Source: an uncultured Clostridia bacterium (GTDB lineage: Bacteria; Bacillota; Clostridia; TANB77; CAG-465). Taken from it: a stretch of DNA of 64,000 nt. Under the pieces are notes generated by a model that ran no database searches, was not told where the DNA came from, and saw nothing but the letters and a program-made list of their open reading frames with translations. Each line of letters begins with the position of its first letter. Within the stretch, counting starts at the first letter, position 1. The DNA lies in the NCBI GenBank assembly GCA_934130595.1, contig CAKOYF010000008.1:1-64000 (forward strand). Reading direction: 5' to 3'. A program made the translations under genes and the position numbers. Positions 47,601-54,582 of the stretch are shown piece after piece.

Positions 47601-48432
47601 TGGAAGTATATCAGGACAAGATGAAGATTGCTATGAAAAAGTAGTATATTCTGGAAGTACATCTAAAGATATAATTGTAACGCCAGACAAAGGATATAAA
47701 ATTTCATCAATTAAAATTAATGGAAAAAATATAGAATTTAAAGTAGATGAAAATGGTTCATATAAACTAGAAGAAATAAGTAATGTAACAGAAGATAAAA
47801 ACATAGTAGTTAGTTTTGAAAAAATAGATAGTAAAGTATTAGTAAAACATGTAACTGAAGATGGACAAGAATTAAAACAAACAGAGGTAATAGAGGGAAA
47901 ATATGGCACAGAGTATAAAACTAGTGCTTTAGATCTTCCAGATTATGATTTAGTATCCTTACCAGAAAATGCTAGTGGAACTATGAATGAAGAACAAATT
48001 ATAGTTACTTATGTGTATAAACTAGTAAAGGGAAAAATAATAGTTACTAAAGTAGATAGTAAAGATGAAAATACATTGTTAAAAGGTGCTATATTTAAAG
48101 TAGAAAAGCTAACAGAAGAAGATACAATAGATGATCAATTTGAAAAACTAGAAATTGAGACAGGTGAAGATGGAAAAGCCGAATTTTCAGATTTAGCTAT
48201 TGGAAAATACAGAGTAACTGAAGTAAAAGCGCCAGATGGCTATGAACTATCAAGAGAATACCTAGATGTTGAAATAACAAAAGAAAATAGAGAACAAGAA
48301 ATTAAAGCAAGTAATAATTTAAAATTAATCTTACCTCAGACTGGAGGAAAAAATAGAGCTATATTAATATCAGCATTAGGAATAACTATTATGGTATTGT
48401 CTTTTGCAGTACTTAAAATAAAAAAGAAGTAA
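38680..48432 (+). CDS. Giant Cna_B-repeat surface adhesin with LPQTGG anchor
   Basis: A 3250-residue surface protein. A signal/membrane segment (about 8-25) comes first. Residues about 250-620 include GLUG-like beta-helix repeats (GGFMG, VGGFIG). A linker region follows, and from about 1178 to 2960 there are 17 Cna_B-type repeats of about 95-100 residues, each with KxW[x]D.. N..KRP, then LPKYD..G..I.YT[I/V]DE, then TNTF.VP. Repeat 1 is separated from 2-17 by a VDG-GGSISGQ module; a second copy of that module closes the array. A MucBP-like domain, a SpaA-like domain and LPQTGG (3218-3223), a hydrophobic stretch and KIKKK end the protein. Such proteins are covalently attached by a sortase. RBS GAGGGATG; single-gene transcript. 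Confidence 0.88.
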   Translation: MENNTRKKSISIIVIGIILTAIIFNKNNIIYNVQNIKNNNAMATNYDNVTDFQNARWKEIQNNIFGENVAGSVTDTALATANVVQGNQYFNWASLDSKTIMPWDGSKNKSDGTEYTDADFYNNGALEEETVTYTTTITEGVKSTRTVKYQVYNVYNANQLRYVLESKASTQENKKIYIRNDIDLAGYNNVLWSSISVNNGEMYIEGNGHTIYNLNSNTSGIFSTINSYMTILNLNIENIKIVSGRDSVSPLGQPNAKGIRFENVHVKSGFIQSSASNAAGFMSRPHSVNAFVKDCSSSNLYLYGAGEHTSGFSGCICPSQAGNGGGYGVKYTVDYPEQPEALFGNNSTSLNTASSKYPFYILDCYSIDCEIFATKGHAGGLISCIDSGIICKNSFSNNSIYGEGQVGVIMGCQVAASKTPLYDDSNKQTVNCYFENCYSSGVVEGKNAIGGFMGADNDTAAATIYKNCYSTSMVGMDYSGNKVGGFIGETTNTASTTIEGYGTVKGVLMINCYAAGEVGNISTSTDLSVAKSKRIGGFMGSYSSVDYLNIFNCFYDKQTTAMRKVAVGLEGNNGTCQLKGLTGVYTKSSELKNVQGLTDVDMQDGSAWLYRTGYYPQLRIFTDLALDNFSNNELVESYSTASAATVFLNHWDTLMNENGNIENNKESADIYDTIRDITSSFEFTSNGNSNSAGYDLTWEVDSETNKIKGYVEKLNITQEDGSVKDVSVLSIKNPVKNKTDSANFGLDVSDIYKCYDFAPGKSWVKIIVENTLGNNVIGTRKLRLLPTAYIDAGNYTEISLVTDNDNSEDVTQNKVKIDGIDEIQNSYFHAQDTMYVITDSDKLADNKVVYPGQVVSQNKSETNLFALWNRYPSDLNSTQATSKKFDKMYAQALLGNSKDSGLAKVEVYSLGVAYRSIQTDDGEVTVPVINYDEEKRITSDALNDQKWRGEKLFTTEDAGWYELKYYWRLKDGRYLTDSKIVVIKGNEISATLNNNIIKGEQDYNDENLKITPDIKQNTENFGDLKIDYARQEEEKRNVKTSINENGTVEKSIKIREFVDDELIAGWKNDDRYTLKELKVEISRDGAAWVSLPINLEDSSEAQYTYANQNWQVKQYTDTKQYYIDPTGDPIEITLNAKLIKDPSTENDYVKFKFTSDSEETTDLVTNSNIRVTATFVPVDKIKVDKKWEDDANKEGLRPENITLVLNGSDGSSYTQQISGDSNTDINWSYTFEVPKYSEQEQEISYTLDEKSTSDIYEKQIDESSNTIVNKIIKYNIKTKVDGIGGSISGQNQDSYEEVVKGLDSTKEIVITPDDGYEIESIKINGVEQELPNKRDQEYTLPILKNVTEDKEIIVKFRENRVNINVTKKWVDNENETLKRPTNIKLVVKNKEEVVAQTVISTENDTQSYTFQNLPKYDNESKEIIYTIDEEEVNSGDLKFYTKQINGSTITNTFTVPDEKVNVDFKKVWQDNENENNKRPTSIIAQVKKGTEVIKSVTLTGITSTWNYTFQNLPKYDSLGNEITYEIDEQEVNEGELKFYQKNIDNSTNTITNIFTVPEEYIEIISQKEWKNEPNTNKRPQSVVIQVKNGGSVVKEQEVSADTDWKTTFNGLPKYNLQGNEITYTIDEKEKDTDDLKFYEKAINNSTYTITNTFKVPDERVEYQVIKKWEDNSNIAKKRPQNIIVDLYSNGKVIRNQQIATLEDENTYTFEDLPKYDENGESIKYTVDERETNEGELYFYNKSINGNIITNTFTVPDEKINVEVKKIWNDNSNEHQKRPESLKLVLKSGEKVVSQSTIQTNGNQQVYEFKDLTKYNELGNEIKYTVDEEEINENDLKFYTKEIDNATNTITNTFKVPEDKVNVVAKKVWQDDSNASKKRPKSIYLDLYADGKKQVSQQITTLEDENIYTFENLAKYNEAGNEINYSIDESEINENDLKFYTKQINGNTITNTFTVPDEKVSVTIVKKWVDNSNENNKRPQNLKLVVRKSGEEVASHVITTENDEERYIFENLPKYNEQGNEINYTIDEEEVNDGDLNFYTKQINGETITNTFTVPADKVTLKASKTWNDNNDFAKKRPNSVIVVVLNGEEQVQEKTLNESNDWKCSFKDLPKYDSNGAEIKYTLAEKESTLGDLYFYETEVDNTNIKLKNTFRVPDEKVSVPVTKIWEDNSNVAQKRPSSIIIDLYADGVYSKSYTILDTSSDTQNYTFENLPKYNELGDVITYTVNEREVNKEDLKFYSKNVNGYTITNTFTVPDEKVSVPITKIWEDNSNAAQKRPNSILLKLYENGKFIKNYVLTDTKLSDTQSYIFGNLAKYDSLGNEISYTVDEEEINEGDLKFYSKEVDNTTNTLTNKFVVPEEKTSFTVTKIWNDDNNKAQKRPNSILFELYANNSYVKEYLLTNTNVNSQSYTFENLPKYDDLGNVISYTIDEKEENEGDLKFFSKNINGNVITNTFRVPSEKIDITAKKIWSDNSNKNNKRPTSITLDLYANGVYSQSTTIQNVKDTDSQTYTFSGLLKYDSLGNEINYTIDESETAVGDLKFYTKSIDNSNKTITNSFTVPDEKVSYTVTKIWNDNNNKAQKRPSSIDIILKANEKEYKRATIEVSSSSQQNYIFENLPKYNQSGDVIVYWADEAETKTRDLYFYTKNIDGNVITNTFNVPDEKIECQVTKKWVDQTPLRRPDQIRLVLKDELGNKVDKTLLNTQNDSSVQTYIFKELAKYDELGNLKKYTVSEEEVNTNDLYFYNSSVDESTNTITNTFVLPEDKIDINVTKVWDDNDNKARKRPSSIIIQIKNGDKVVKSQKVTALMEWTFNFTDLPKYDEVGNEIAYIIDEAEVNVDDLKFYKKTVDYDTNTITNTFSIPEEQTSITITKTWEDEKDKYAKRPEAILIDAKNGTAVEKTYELSKDSTDDEIWTAQIDGLSKYNENGDIIRYTIDERAKKAGSLLPYTKQVKGYNITNTLKFYNITTQVDGDGGSISGQDEDCYEKVVYSGSTSKDIIVTPDKGYKISSIKINGKNIEFKVDENGSYKLEEISNVTEDKNIVVSFEKIDSKVLVKHVTEDGQELKQTEVIEGKYGTEYKTSALDLPDYDLVSLPENASGTMNEEQIIVTYVYKLVKGKIIVTKVDSKDENTLLKGAIFKVEKLTEEDTIDDQFEKLEIETGEDGKAEFSDLAIGKYRVTEVKAPDGYELSREYLDVEITKENREQEIKASNNLKLILPQTGGKNRAILISALGITIMVLSFAVLKIKKK
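42211..47560 (+). repeat. 17 tandem Cna_B-type coding repeats
   Basis: In-frame repeats of about 285-300 bases coding for similar but not identical domains. The strongest identity is at the VP[D/E]EK boundary and LPKYD core. Divergence between units is clearly visible at the DNA level, so it is an old array. A non-Cna_B module (about 42496-42760) interrupts it after repeat 1. Confidence 0.85.
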
Positions 48433-48458
48433 ATTTTAAAATTTGCTTCTTTTTTTCC
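48422..48458 (+). terminator. Terminator of the adhesin gene
   Basis: Stem GAAGTAAATTT / AAATTTGCTTC (one G-T) overlapping the stop codon, then T run. Confidence 0.85.
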
Positions 48459-48490
48459 AAAAACTTACAGAAAAAATAATGCAAAAACTA

Positions 48491-48519
48491 TTTACTTAAA
48501 TTTATTTTAATGCTACAAT
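48491..48519 (+). promoter_or_regulatory. Promoter of the 6S-like RNA
   Basis: TTTACT (48491-48496), 17-base spacer, TACAAT (48514-48519); the expected start coincides with the first base of the RNA's closing stem. Confidence 0.6.
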
Positions 48520-48525
48520 ATATGT

Positions 48526-48692
48526 AGATAGAGAAAACGAATTATATGAAAATCTACAAGCATATGATACGGGAGTCAGGAATTTTACGGTTTGTGTTGA
48601 ATACTCTATTTTTGAGGATCCTAATGGCTAGTAACAAGACACCCACCTTTACAAAAGGGTTTTATCATTATATAGTTATCTCTATCTTTTTT
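48526..48692 (+). ncRNA. ssrS: Probable 6S RNA
   Basis: About 167 bases, closed by AGATAGAGA (48526-48534) pairing with TCTCTATCT (48679-48687), followed by a T run. The 3' half contains ACACCCACCTTT, a short loop and AAAGGGTT, the same kind of CACCTT...AAGGG element found near the 3' end of known 6S RNAs. The middle shows the expected mix of weak pairing and bubble. 6S RNA binds the sigma-A holoenzyme and damps transcription in stationary phase. Assigned by structure and motif, without a covariance search. Confidence 0.75.
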
Positions 48693-48730
48693 ATGTTATA
48701 AAAATAAAATTATGTCTACTAGGAGGCTTT

Positions 48731-49075
48731 ATGATAAAATATATAATGGACTTAAAGAAGTTAGATAACAAGGAAAAAGAATTGGTAGATAGAGCTTTAA
48801 GAAAACTAGAAAATCAAATTAATGTTATTGAAAGCACTGGAACACCATTCGAAAAGATTTTTAATAATGATAGTATAAAATATGACATACTTGGAAAAAG
48901 CTTTTATACATACAAATTTGTGGCTGAAAATTCATCACAAATACGTATATTATATAGATTTGTTAGAAAAGAAGATAATACATATGATTTAGAATGCCAT
49001 AAAGTAGAAGTAAAAAGAAGAAGTGGAAAAGAATATATAAAAAAATTTGAACACTATGTAAAGCAATATGATTGA
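48731..49075 (+). CDS. Small unknown protein, possible RelE/ParE-like fold
   Basis: A 114-residue basic protein: a helical first half, then a strand-rich part with SQIRILYRFV and a Lys-rich end. This order of helices, an R-x-x-Y strand and a basic tail recalls RelE/ParE/HigB toxins, but there is no adjacent antitoxin gene and the resemblance is weak. RBS AGGAGG lies four bases from ATG 48731. Unassigned otherwise. Confidence 0.45.
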   Translation: MIKYIMDLKKLDNKEKELVDRALRKLENQINVIESTGTPFEKIFNNDSIKYDILGKSFYTYKFVAENSSQIRILYRFVRKEDNTYDLECHKVEVKRRSGKEYIKKFEHYVKQYD

Positions 49076-49100
49076 AATATTATTTAGATTTGTGTTAAAA
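49071..49100 (+). promoter_or_regulatory. Promoter for the papain-like gene
   Basis: TTGAAA (49071-49076), 18-base spacer, TAAAAT (49095-49100). Confidence 0.45.
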
Positions 49101-49143
49101 TAGATAAAAAAATAATATAAATTGTAGTATAAGGAAGTCGGAT

Positions 49144-49677
49144 ATGAAAAAAGTATATATTATATTAACTAACAGTGGCAGTCTTCTTTCAAAAGTAATA
49201 AAGTTTTATACTAAAAAAGAGTATACACATGTTTCTATATCACTAGATAGAGGATTAAGAAAAATGTATAGTTTTGGAAGACTAAAGGCATACAATCCTT
49301 TTATTGGTGGATTTGTTCATGAAAGCACAAATCATGGTACTTTTAAAAGATTTAAAAATACAACAACATGTATTTTTTCTATTGATGTAGAAGAAGAGGA
49401 ATATGAGACAATAAAGCAAACTATAAAAGAATTTAAAAGGCAAAGAAGAATATATAAATTTAATATAATAGGATTATTTGCTGTAGCAATACATCTAAAG
49501 CTTAGATTTAAGAATTCTTTTTATTGTGCTGAATTTGTAAAAGAGGTGTTGCAAAGGGCAAATGTAGCACCAGATCTACCTAAAATAATAAAACCAGAAG
49601 ATTTTAGAAAAATGGAAAATATTAGTGTTATATATCAAGGAATGCTTAAAGATTATAGTATACGTGATAGTGCATAA
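49144..49677 (+). CDS. Permuted papain-like (NlpC/P60 superfamily) protein
   Basis: A 177-residue protein with the hallmarks of circularly permuted NlpC/P60-type hydrolases: an early strand with His in YTHVSISLD and a later SFYCAEFVKEVL with the Cys, followed by a helix. Members include YiiX/YebB-like lipid or amide hydrolases. No signal peptide, so it may act inside the cell. Conserved hydrophobic positions around the His and Cys support an enzyme, but the substrate is unknown. Ends at a strong terminator. Confidence 0.65.
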   Translation: MKKVYIILTNSGSLLSKVIKFYTKKEYTHVSISLDRGLRKMYSFGRLKAYNPFIGGFVHESTNHGTFKRFKNTTTCIFSIDVEEEEYETIKQTIKEFKRQRRIYKFNIIGLFAVAIHLKLRFKNSFYCAEFVKEVLQRANVAPDLPKIIKPEDFRKMENISVIYQGMLKDYSIRDSA

Positions 49678-49687
49678 TCATCAAAGA

Positions 49688-49717
49688 AAGAGAGAATTAA
49701 AAAATTCTCTCTTTTTT
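49688..49717 (+). terminator. Terminator after the papain-like gene
   Basis: Stem AAGAGAGAATT / AATTCTCTCTT with a 4-base loop and six T. Confidence 0.9.
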
Positions 49718-49719
49718 GC

Positions 49720-49748
49720 TTTACTTTTTAAGTAAAATGAAATAAAAT
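49720..49748 (+). promoter_or_regulatory. Promoter for the DnaB-like gene
   Basis: TTTACT (49720-49725), 17-base spacer, TAAAAT (49743-49748). Confidence 0.5.
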
Positions 49749-49772
49749 TTTAAATAAAAGGAGAGGTTTAAC

Positions 49773-51548
49773 ATGGATGATTTTGAAAATAAATATGGAA
49801 ATTTTAGTTTTGACTCTAGAGGTATTCATCGTTCAGCAGATGATGCAAGAGGAAAAATAGATGAATTAATGAATGATGAAGAACTTAAAGAAGCTCTTCG
49901 TAAGATGAAATCTAAACCAGAAGAAAAGAGTTATGTAACACCTGGCGCAACAGCTAAAGAAGTTGCAAGCTCATCAGGTAAAGGATTGGACATAAAATGC
50001 TTCATAGATCCAGATGCTGGAGAGAAATATCCAGAGGAACTAAGAAGATTAGATTTAGAATGTATATATATAGGATTACTTTTAAACAATCCGCCTGCAA
50101 TAAGTATGTATTACTTTGTTTCAAGTCTTTGTTTATTTGCAGATCCTAGAATGATAAATATATATAAAGGCGTATTATTTACAGAAGGTGAAGCATATGC
50201 TCCAGCAATTGCAAAAGAAAACTTTAACTTTGCAACAGAATCAGGAGATGTATATACACTAAAAAACGAGTTAAAAAAAGCTACAGCAAATGAAAATTAT
50301 GATTTTGAAAAAGTTTATACAGAACTAAAGAAAATATTTATATTAAGAAAGGCATACAATGGTATTCCAATAAAAGAAATAAAGGATAAAGTTGCAGCAA
50401 TTACCAAATATGAATTATATGATCAAATGACAGCAGATGAAGTAGAAGCAGCTATTGAACAAATTACGGCTACAGCTAAGTTTAAAAGTGCTGTTTTAAA
50501 TGATGGACTAACTAGTTTTATTACTAAAGGAAACAATTCGCTAACAAATGGATTAGATATCCCATTTAGAATACTTTCTTCTGTTTTTAAAGGCGTAAGA
50601 CTTGGAGAAACAATGGCTTTTGCAATGCCTTCTAACTCAGGAAAATCTAGATTTACTACTGTACTTGCAGCATATATAGCTTTTATTCATAAGAAAAAAG
50701 TATTAATAATTTCTAATGAGATGTCAGAAGAAAAAATTAAACTATGTTTAGCAACAACAATACTAAATAATGCTCAAATACAAAATTTACATGGTCAAAA
50801 GGTTAGAAAAACAGAAAATGAAATACTAGAATTTAAATACAGACCAGATGATCCAAATGCAGTAAAGGTAGATGAAGATGGATTTATTCTAAAAGAAGAG
50901 GGAGAGACTCATGAGGCTTTTGTAGAAAGATTAAGAAAAGTATCTAGTGAGTTTAATATGGTAACAAAAGCTACTGATTGGTTAGATAATGAATTAAATA
51001 ATTCAATTTACTTTATTAATATTACAGACCACACAAATGACGAGCTAAAGAAAGTTATAACAAATTATTACTATAGATATAAAATTCAATATATGTTCTA
51101 TGATACTTTAAAAACTGATACAGCAAACATTGGTAATGGTGAAGAAATAAAGAAAACAGCAACTATATTATCTAATTTAGCTCAAAACTTAGGAATATTT
51201 ATATGTTCTTCTTTACAACTTACAGAAACTGCAACACTTCCAATTAACTTAACAGTTAATGATTTAGCAGTAAGTAGAACTGTAAAAGAAGTTTTAGATA
51301 CATTAATGTTAATAAAACAAATACATAATGAAAATTTAGAAGATTATGAATATTCAGATGAAGAAGTAGATACTAAATATTATGACTTAGAAAGATTTAA
51401 AGATCCAAATGTTAGATACTATGCATGTGTAGTAGATAAAAACAGAGCGGGTTCAAAACCTAAAGTAGTGTTTAGATTAAATCTTGCATATAATGAATGG
51501 TTTGAACTCGGATATTTAAGACTAAAAACAGGCAAAGAAGGAAAATAA
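49773..51548 (+). CDS. Divergent DnaB-family RecA-fold ATPase
   Basis: A 591-residue protein with a DnaB-like plan: residues 90-170 resemble the DnaB N-terminal helical domain and 265-560 the RecA-like C-terminal domain. The Walker A region is [12 protein letters not shown] (Lys291), comparable to DnaB's RPSMGKT. A Walker B-like strand (YMFYDTLK) and a later SSLQL motif fit the H3 region. It differs from a normal DnaB by a first 80-residue tail, an acidic insert between Walker A and B (about 355-410) and the changed arginine-finger part. It is probably not the main replicative helicase; it could be an accessory helicase or a recombination/stress ATPase. Single-gene transcript before phosphoketolase. 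Confidence 0.6.
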   Translation: MDDFENKYGNFSFDSRGIHRSADDARGKIDELMNDEELKEALRKMKSKPEEKSYVTPGATAKEVASSSGKGLDIKCFIDPDAGEKYPEELRRLDLECIYIGLLLNNPPAISMYYFVSSLCLFADPRMINIYKGVLFTEGEAYAPAIAKENFNFATESGDVYTLKNELKKATANENYDFEKVYTELKKIFILRKAYNGIPIKEIKDKVAAITKYELYDQMTADEVEAAIEQITATAKFKSAVLNDGLTSFITKGNNSLTNGLDIPFRILSSVFKGVRLGETMAFAMPSNSGKSRFTTVLAAYIAFIHKKKVLIISNEMSEEKIKLCLATTILNNAQIQNLHGQKVRKTENEILEFKYRPDDPNAVKVDEDGFILKEEGETHEAFVERLRKVSSEFNMVTKATDWLDNELNNSIYFINITDHTNDELKKVITNYYYRYKIQYMFYDTLKTDTANIGNGEEIKKTATILSNLAQNLGIFICSSLQLTETATLPINLTVNDLAVSRTVKEVLDTLMLIKQIHNENLEDYEYSDEEVDTKYYDLERFKDPNVRYYACVVDKNRAGSKPKVVFRLNLAYNEWFELGYLRLKTGKEGK

Positions 51549-51571
51549 AAACATATTATTTGGAGGAATAT

Positions 51572-53956
51572 ATGAATAAAAGAAATACAGAAATAACAGA
51601 TAATGAAGTTGAATTAATAGATAAATATGTTAGAGCAGCTAATTATTTATCTGCTTGCCAATTGTATCTATTAGACAATCCGTTATTAAAAAGACCATTA
51701 AAAATAGAAGATGTAAAAAGAAAAATTGTTGGACATTGGGGAACTGTACCAGGACAAAATTTTATCTATGCACATCTAAATAGAATGATAACCAAATATG
51801 ATTTAAATATGATTTATGTATCAGGTCCAGGACATGGAGGAAACGCAATAGTTTCAAATGTATATATGGAAGGTACATATAGTGAAGTATATAAAGATAT
51901 AACAGAAGATGAGGAAGGACTAAAGAAGCTTTTTAAACAATTTAGTTTTCCTGGTGGAATATCATCTCACGTTGCTCCAGAAACACCTGGATCAATAAAT
52001 GAGGGAGGAGAGTTAGGATATAGCTTAGCACATTCTTTTGGAGCTGTACTAGACAATCCAGATTTAATAGTTGCATGTGTAGTTGGAGATGGAGAAGCAG
52101 AGACAGGTCCACTTGCAACATCATGGCAATCTAATAAGTTTATAAATCCTAAAACTGATGGAATAGTATTACCAATACTACATTTAAATGGATATAAGAT
52201 AGCAAATCCTACTGTTTTATCTAGAATTTCTGAAAAAGAATTACAAAGCTTTTTTATAGGCTGTGGATGGAAGCCATATTTTGTTGAAGGCAGTGATATG
52301 AAATTAATGCACAAAGAAATGGCAAATGTTCTAGAAAATGTAGTAGCAGATATACAAGAAATAAAAGAAAAGGCTAAAAATGATGAGCTTTCTCAAAGAC
52401 CATTTTATCCAATGATTATATTAAGGACTCCTAAGGGATGGACTGGTCCAAAGTATGTTGATGGAAAGATGATAGAGAATTCTTTTAGAGCGCATCAAGT
52501 TCCAGTTCCTATTTCAAGAGAGGAACCACAAAATTTAAAAATACTAGAAGAATGGTTAAGAAGCTATCATCCAGAAGAGCTTTTTGATGAAAATGGTAAG
52601 CTATTACCTCAAATAAAAGCACTTGCACCTAAAGGAAATCGTAGAATGGGTGCAAATCCAGTAGCAAATGGTGGATTACTTTTAAAAGATATAAAAGTTC
52701 CAGAGCTTAGAAACTATGGTGTAGAAGTAGAAGTGCCAGGAAAAATAGTAGCTCAAGATATGATGGAATTAGGAAATTATGTAAGAGATGTAGTAGCATG
52801 TAATAAAGAAAATAGAAACTTTAGAATATTTGGACCAGATGAAGCATTATCTAATAGATTAAATTATGTGTTTGAAGATACTAATAGACAATGGAATGCA
52901 ACAAAGTATGATACAGATGAATTTTTAAGTAATGATGGAAGAGTAATAGATTCAATGCTTTCAGAACATTTATGTGAAGGATGGTTAGAAGGTTATTTAT
53001 TAACAGGAAGATATGGATTTTTCCATAGTTATGAAGCTTTTGTAAGAATAGTAGATTCAATGGCATCTCAACATGCAAAATGGCTAAAAGTAACAAGACA
53101 ACTTCCATGGAGAAAGGAAATAGCATCATTAAACTATATTTTAAGTTCACATATTTGGCAACAAGATCACAATGGGTATACACATCAAGATCCTGGATTT
53201 TTAAATCATATAGTTACTAAAAAACCAGATATTGTTAGAATGTATTTACCACCAGATGCAAATTGCTTAATAACTTGTTTTGATCATTGTATAAAAACAA
53301 AAAATGAGATAAATGTTATTGTTGCATCTAAACATCCAAGACCACAATGGTTAAGCATGAACGATGCAATAGAACATTGTAAAAAAGGTATTGGAATTTG
53401 GAATTTTGCAAGTACTTTTCCAGAGTCTGAGCCAGATATAGTAATGGCATGTTGTGGAGATACTCCAACTCTTGAAACAATAGCTGCGGTATCAATACTA
53501 AAGAAAAATTTTAAAGATTTAAAAATTAGAGTGGTAAATGTTGTAGATTTAATGAAATTACAACCAGACTCAGAGCATCCACACGGATTATCTAATGAAG
53601 AGTATAATAAATTATTTACAAAAGAAAAACCAATAATTTTCGCATTTCATGGATATCCAAATCTAGTAGAACAATTAATGTATAAAAGAGAAAATAGAAA
53701 TGTATCAGTTCATGGATATTTAGAAGAAGGAACAATTACTACTCCTTTTGATATGCGTGTTCAAAATAAACTTGATAGATTTAATCTTGTAATAGATGCA
53801 TTAAATTATTTACCAGATTATGACGGAAAAAATGAAGAGCTAAAGAAATGGTGTGAAAATAAATTAATTGAGCATGGAAAACATATAAGAGAATACGGAA
53901 TAGACATGGATGAAGTAAATAATTGGACATATGAAGAATCTTTTAAAGAGCTATAG
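51572..53956 (+). CDS. xfp: Xylulose-5-phosphate/fructose-6-phosphate phosphoketolase
   Basis: A 794-residue thiamine diphosphate enzyme that splits sugar phosphates to acetyl phosphate and an aldose phosphate, a key step in the pentose phosphoketolase route. Motifs: [26 protein letters not shown] (the ThDP-binding Gly-Asp-Gly) and SWQSNKF. The C-terminal third has [17 protein letters not shown]. Length is normal (about 790-800). ATG 51572 lies after GGAGGA; the in-frame TTG at 51560 overlaps it. The following hairpin overlaps the stop. Confidence 0.96.
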   Translation: MNKRNTEITDNEVELIDKYVRAANYLSACQLYLLDNPLLKRPLKIEDVKRKIVGHWGTVPGQNFIYAHLNRMITKYDLNMIYVSGPGHGGNAIVSNVYMEGTYSEVYKDITEDEEGLKKLFKQFSFPGGISSHVAPETPGSINEGGELGYSLAHSFGAVLDNPDLIVACVVGDGEAETGPLATSWQSNKFINPKTDGIVLPILHLNGYKIANPTVLSRISEKELQSFFIGCGWKPYFVEGSDMKLMHKEMANVLENVVADIQEIKEKAKNDELSQRPFYPMIILRTPKGWTGPKYVDGKMIENSFRAHQVPVPISREEPQNLKILEEWLRSYHPEELFDENGKLLPQIKALAPKGNRRMGANPVANGGLLLKDIKVPELRNYGVEVEVPGKIVAQDMMELGNYVRDVVACNKENRNFRIFGPDEALSNRLNYVFEDTNRQWNATKYDTDEFLSNDGRVIDSMLSEHLCEGWLEGYLLTGRYGFFHSYEAFVRIVDSMASQHAKWLKVTRQLPWRKEIASLNYILSSHIWQQDHNGYTHQDPGFLNHIVTKKPDIVRMYLPPDANCLITCFDHCIKTKNEINVIVASKHPRPQWLSMNDAIEHCKKGIGIWNFASTFPESEPDIVMACCGDTPTLETIAAVSILKKNFKDLKIRVVNVVDLMKLQPDSEHPHGLSNEEYNKLFTKEKPIIFAFHGYPNLVEQLMYKRENRNVSVHGYLEEGTITTPFDMRVQNKLDRFNLVIDALNYLPDYDGKNEELKKWCENKLIEHGKHIREYGIDMDEVNNWTYEESFKEL

Positions 53957-53976
53957 TTATATACTATAGCTCTTTC
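53947..53976 (+). terminator. Terminator after phosphoketolase
   Basis: Stem AGAGCTATAG / CTATAGCTCT around a 7-base loop; a second small hairpin (TTTCATAT / ATATGAAA) follows. T tract is short. Confidence 0.7.
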
Positions 53977-54025
53977 ATATATTTTATATGAAAGATGAAA
54001 AATTTGTGAAAATATTGTAAGGCTG

Positions 54026-54054
54026 TTGACAAAATGTAAACTGAGTACTAGAAT
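54026..54054 (+). promoter_or_regulatory. Promoter of the MarR-ABC exporter operon
   Basis: Perfect TTGACA (54026-54031), 17-base spacer, TAGAAT (54049-54054). It is a natural site for autorepression by the MarR-type protein, but no clear palindromic operator was identified. Confidence 0.75.
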
Positions 54055-54092
54055 ATTTATGTAAGGCAGCATACAAAATCAGGAGGTGAACG

Positions 54093-54575
54093 ATGGAAAA
54101 AAGAGTACTATATCAAATAAAGACATTAGATAAGCTAATATTTAGAGCATTAATGGGAGATGTTGGATTTGATGAAAAGAGAATAGAGGAGATAAAGAAA
54201 AATAAGGTTATTACTCCAACTCAAATGTATATTATTTCATATATATTAAAATCACCAGAAGGAGAAGTTGAGCAAAAAGATTTAGAAAAAGTGCTAAACT
54301 TACGAAGAGCCACAGTTTCAGGTGTACTACATACTATGGAAAAAAACGACTTAATAGTTAGGATAACTAATGAACTTGATACTAGAAAAAAGAAAATTAG
54401 ATTAAATCCTAAAGCAGAAGAAATTTTTTGTGAAAACAGAAAAAATTTCGAAAAATTAGAAAAAATAGTAAGAAAAGATATTGAAGAAGAAGATTTAGAA
54501 GTTTTTTTTAGAGTAGTAGAAAAAATGAAACAAAATATAAAGAGTAATGAAAATATTTTAAAAAAGGAAGGATAA
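54093..54575 (+). CDS. MarR-family transcriptional regulator
   Basis: A 160-residue winged-helix regulator. The DNA-binding part reads VITPTQMYIISYIL, then QKDLEKVLNLRRATVSGVLHTMEKNDLI with the recognition helix, and the wing DTRKKKIRLNPKA. It heads an operon with two ABC exporter halves 8 bases downstream, so it most likely represses them until a toxic compound is bound, as for other MarR-MDR pairs. RBS AGGAGGTGA. Confidence 0.88.
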   Translation: MEKRVLYQIKTLDKLIFRALMGDVGFDEKRIEEIKKNKVITPTQMYIISYILKSPEGEVEQKDLEKVLNLRRATVSGVLHTMEKNDLIVRITNELDTRKKKIRLNPKAEEIFCENRKNFEKLEKIVRKDIEEEDLEVFFRVVEKMKQNIKSNENILKKEG

Positions 54576-54582
54576 GCAATAT

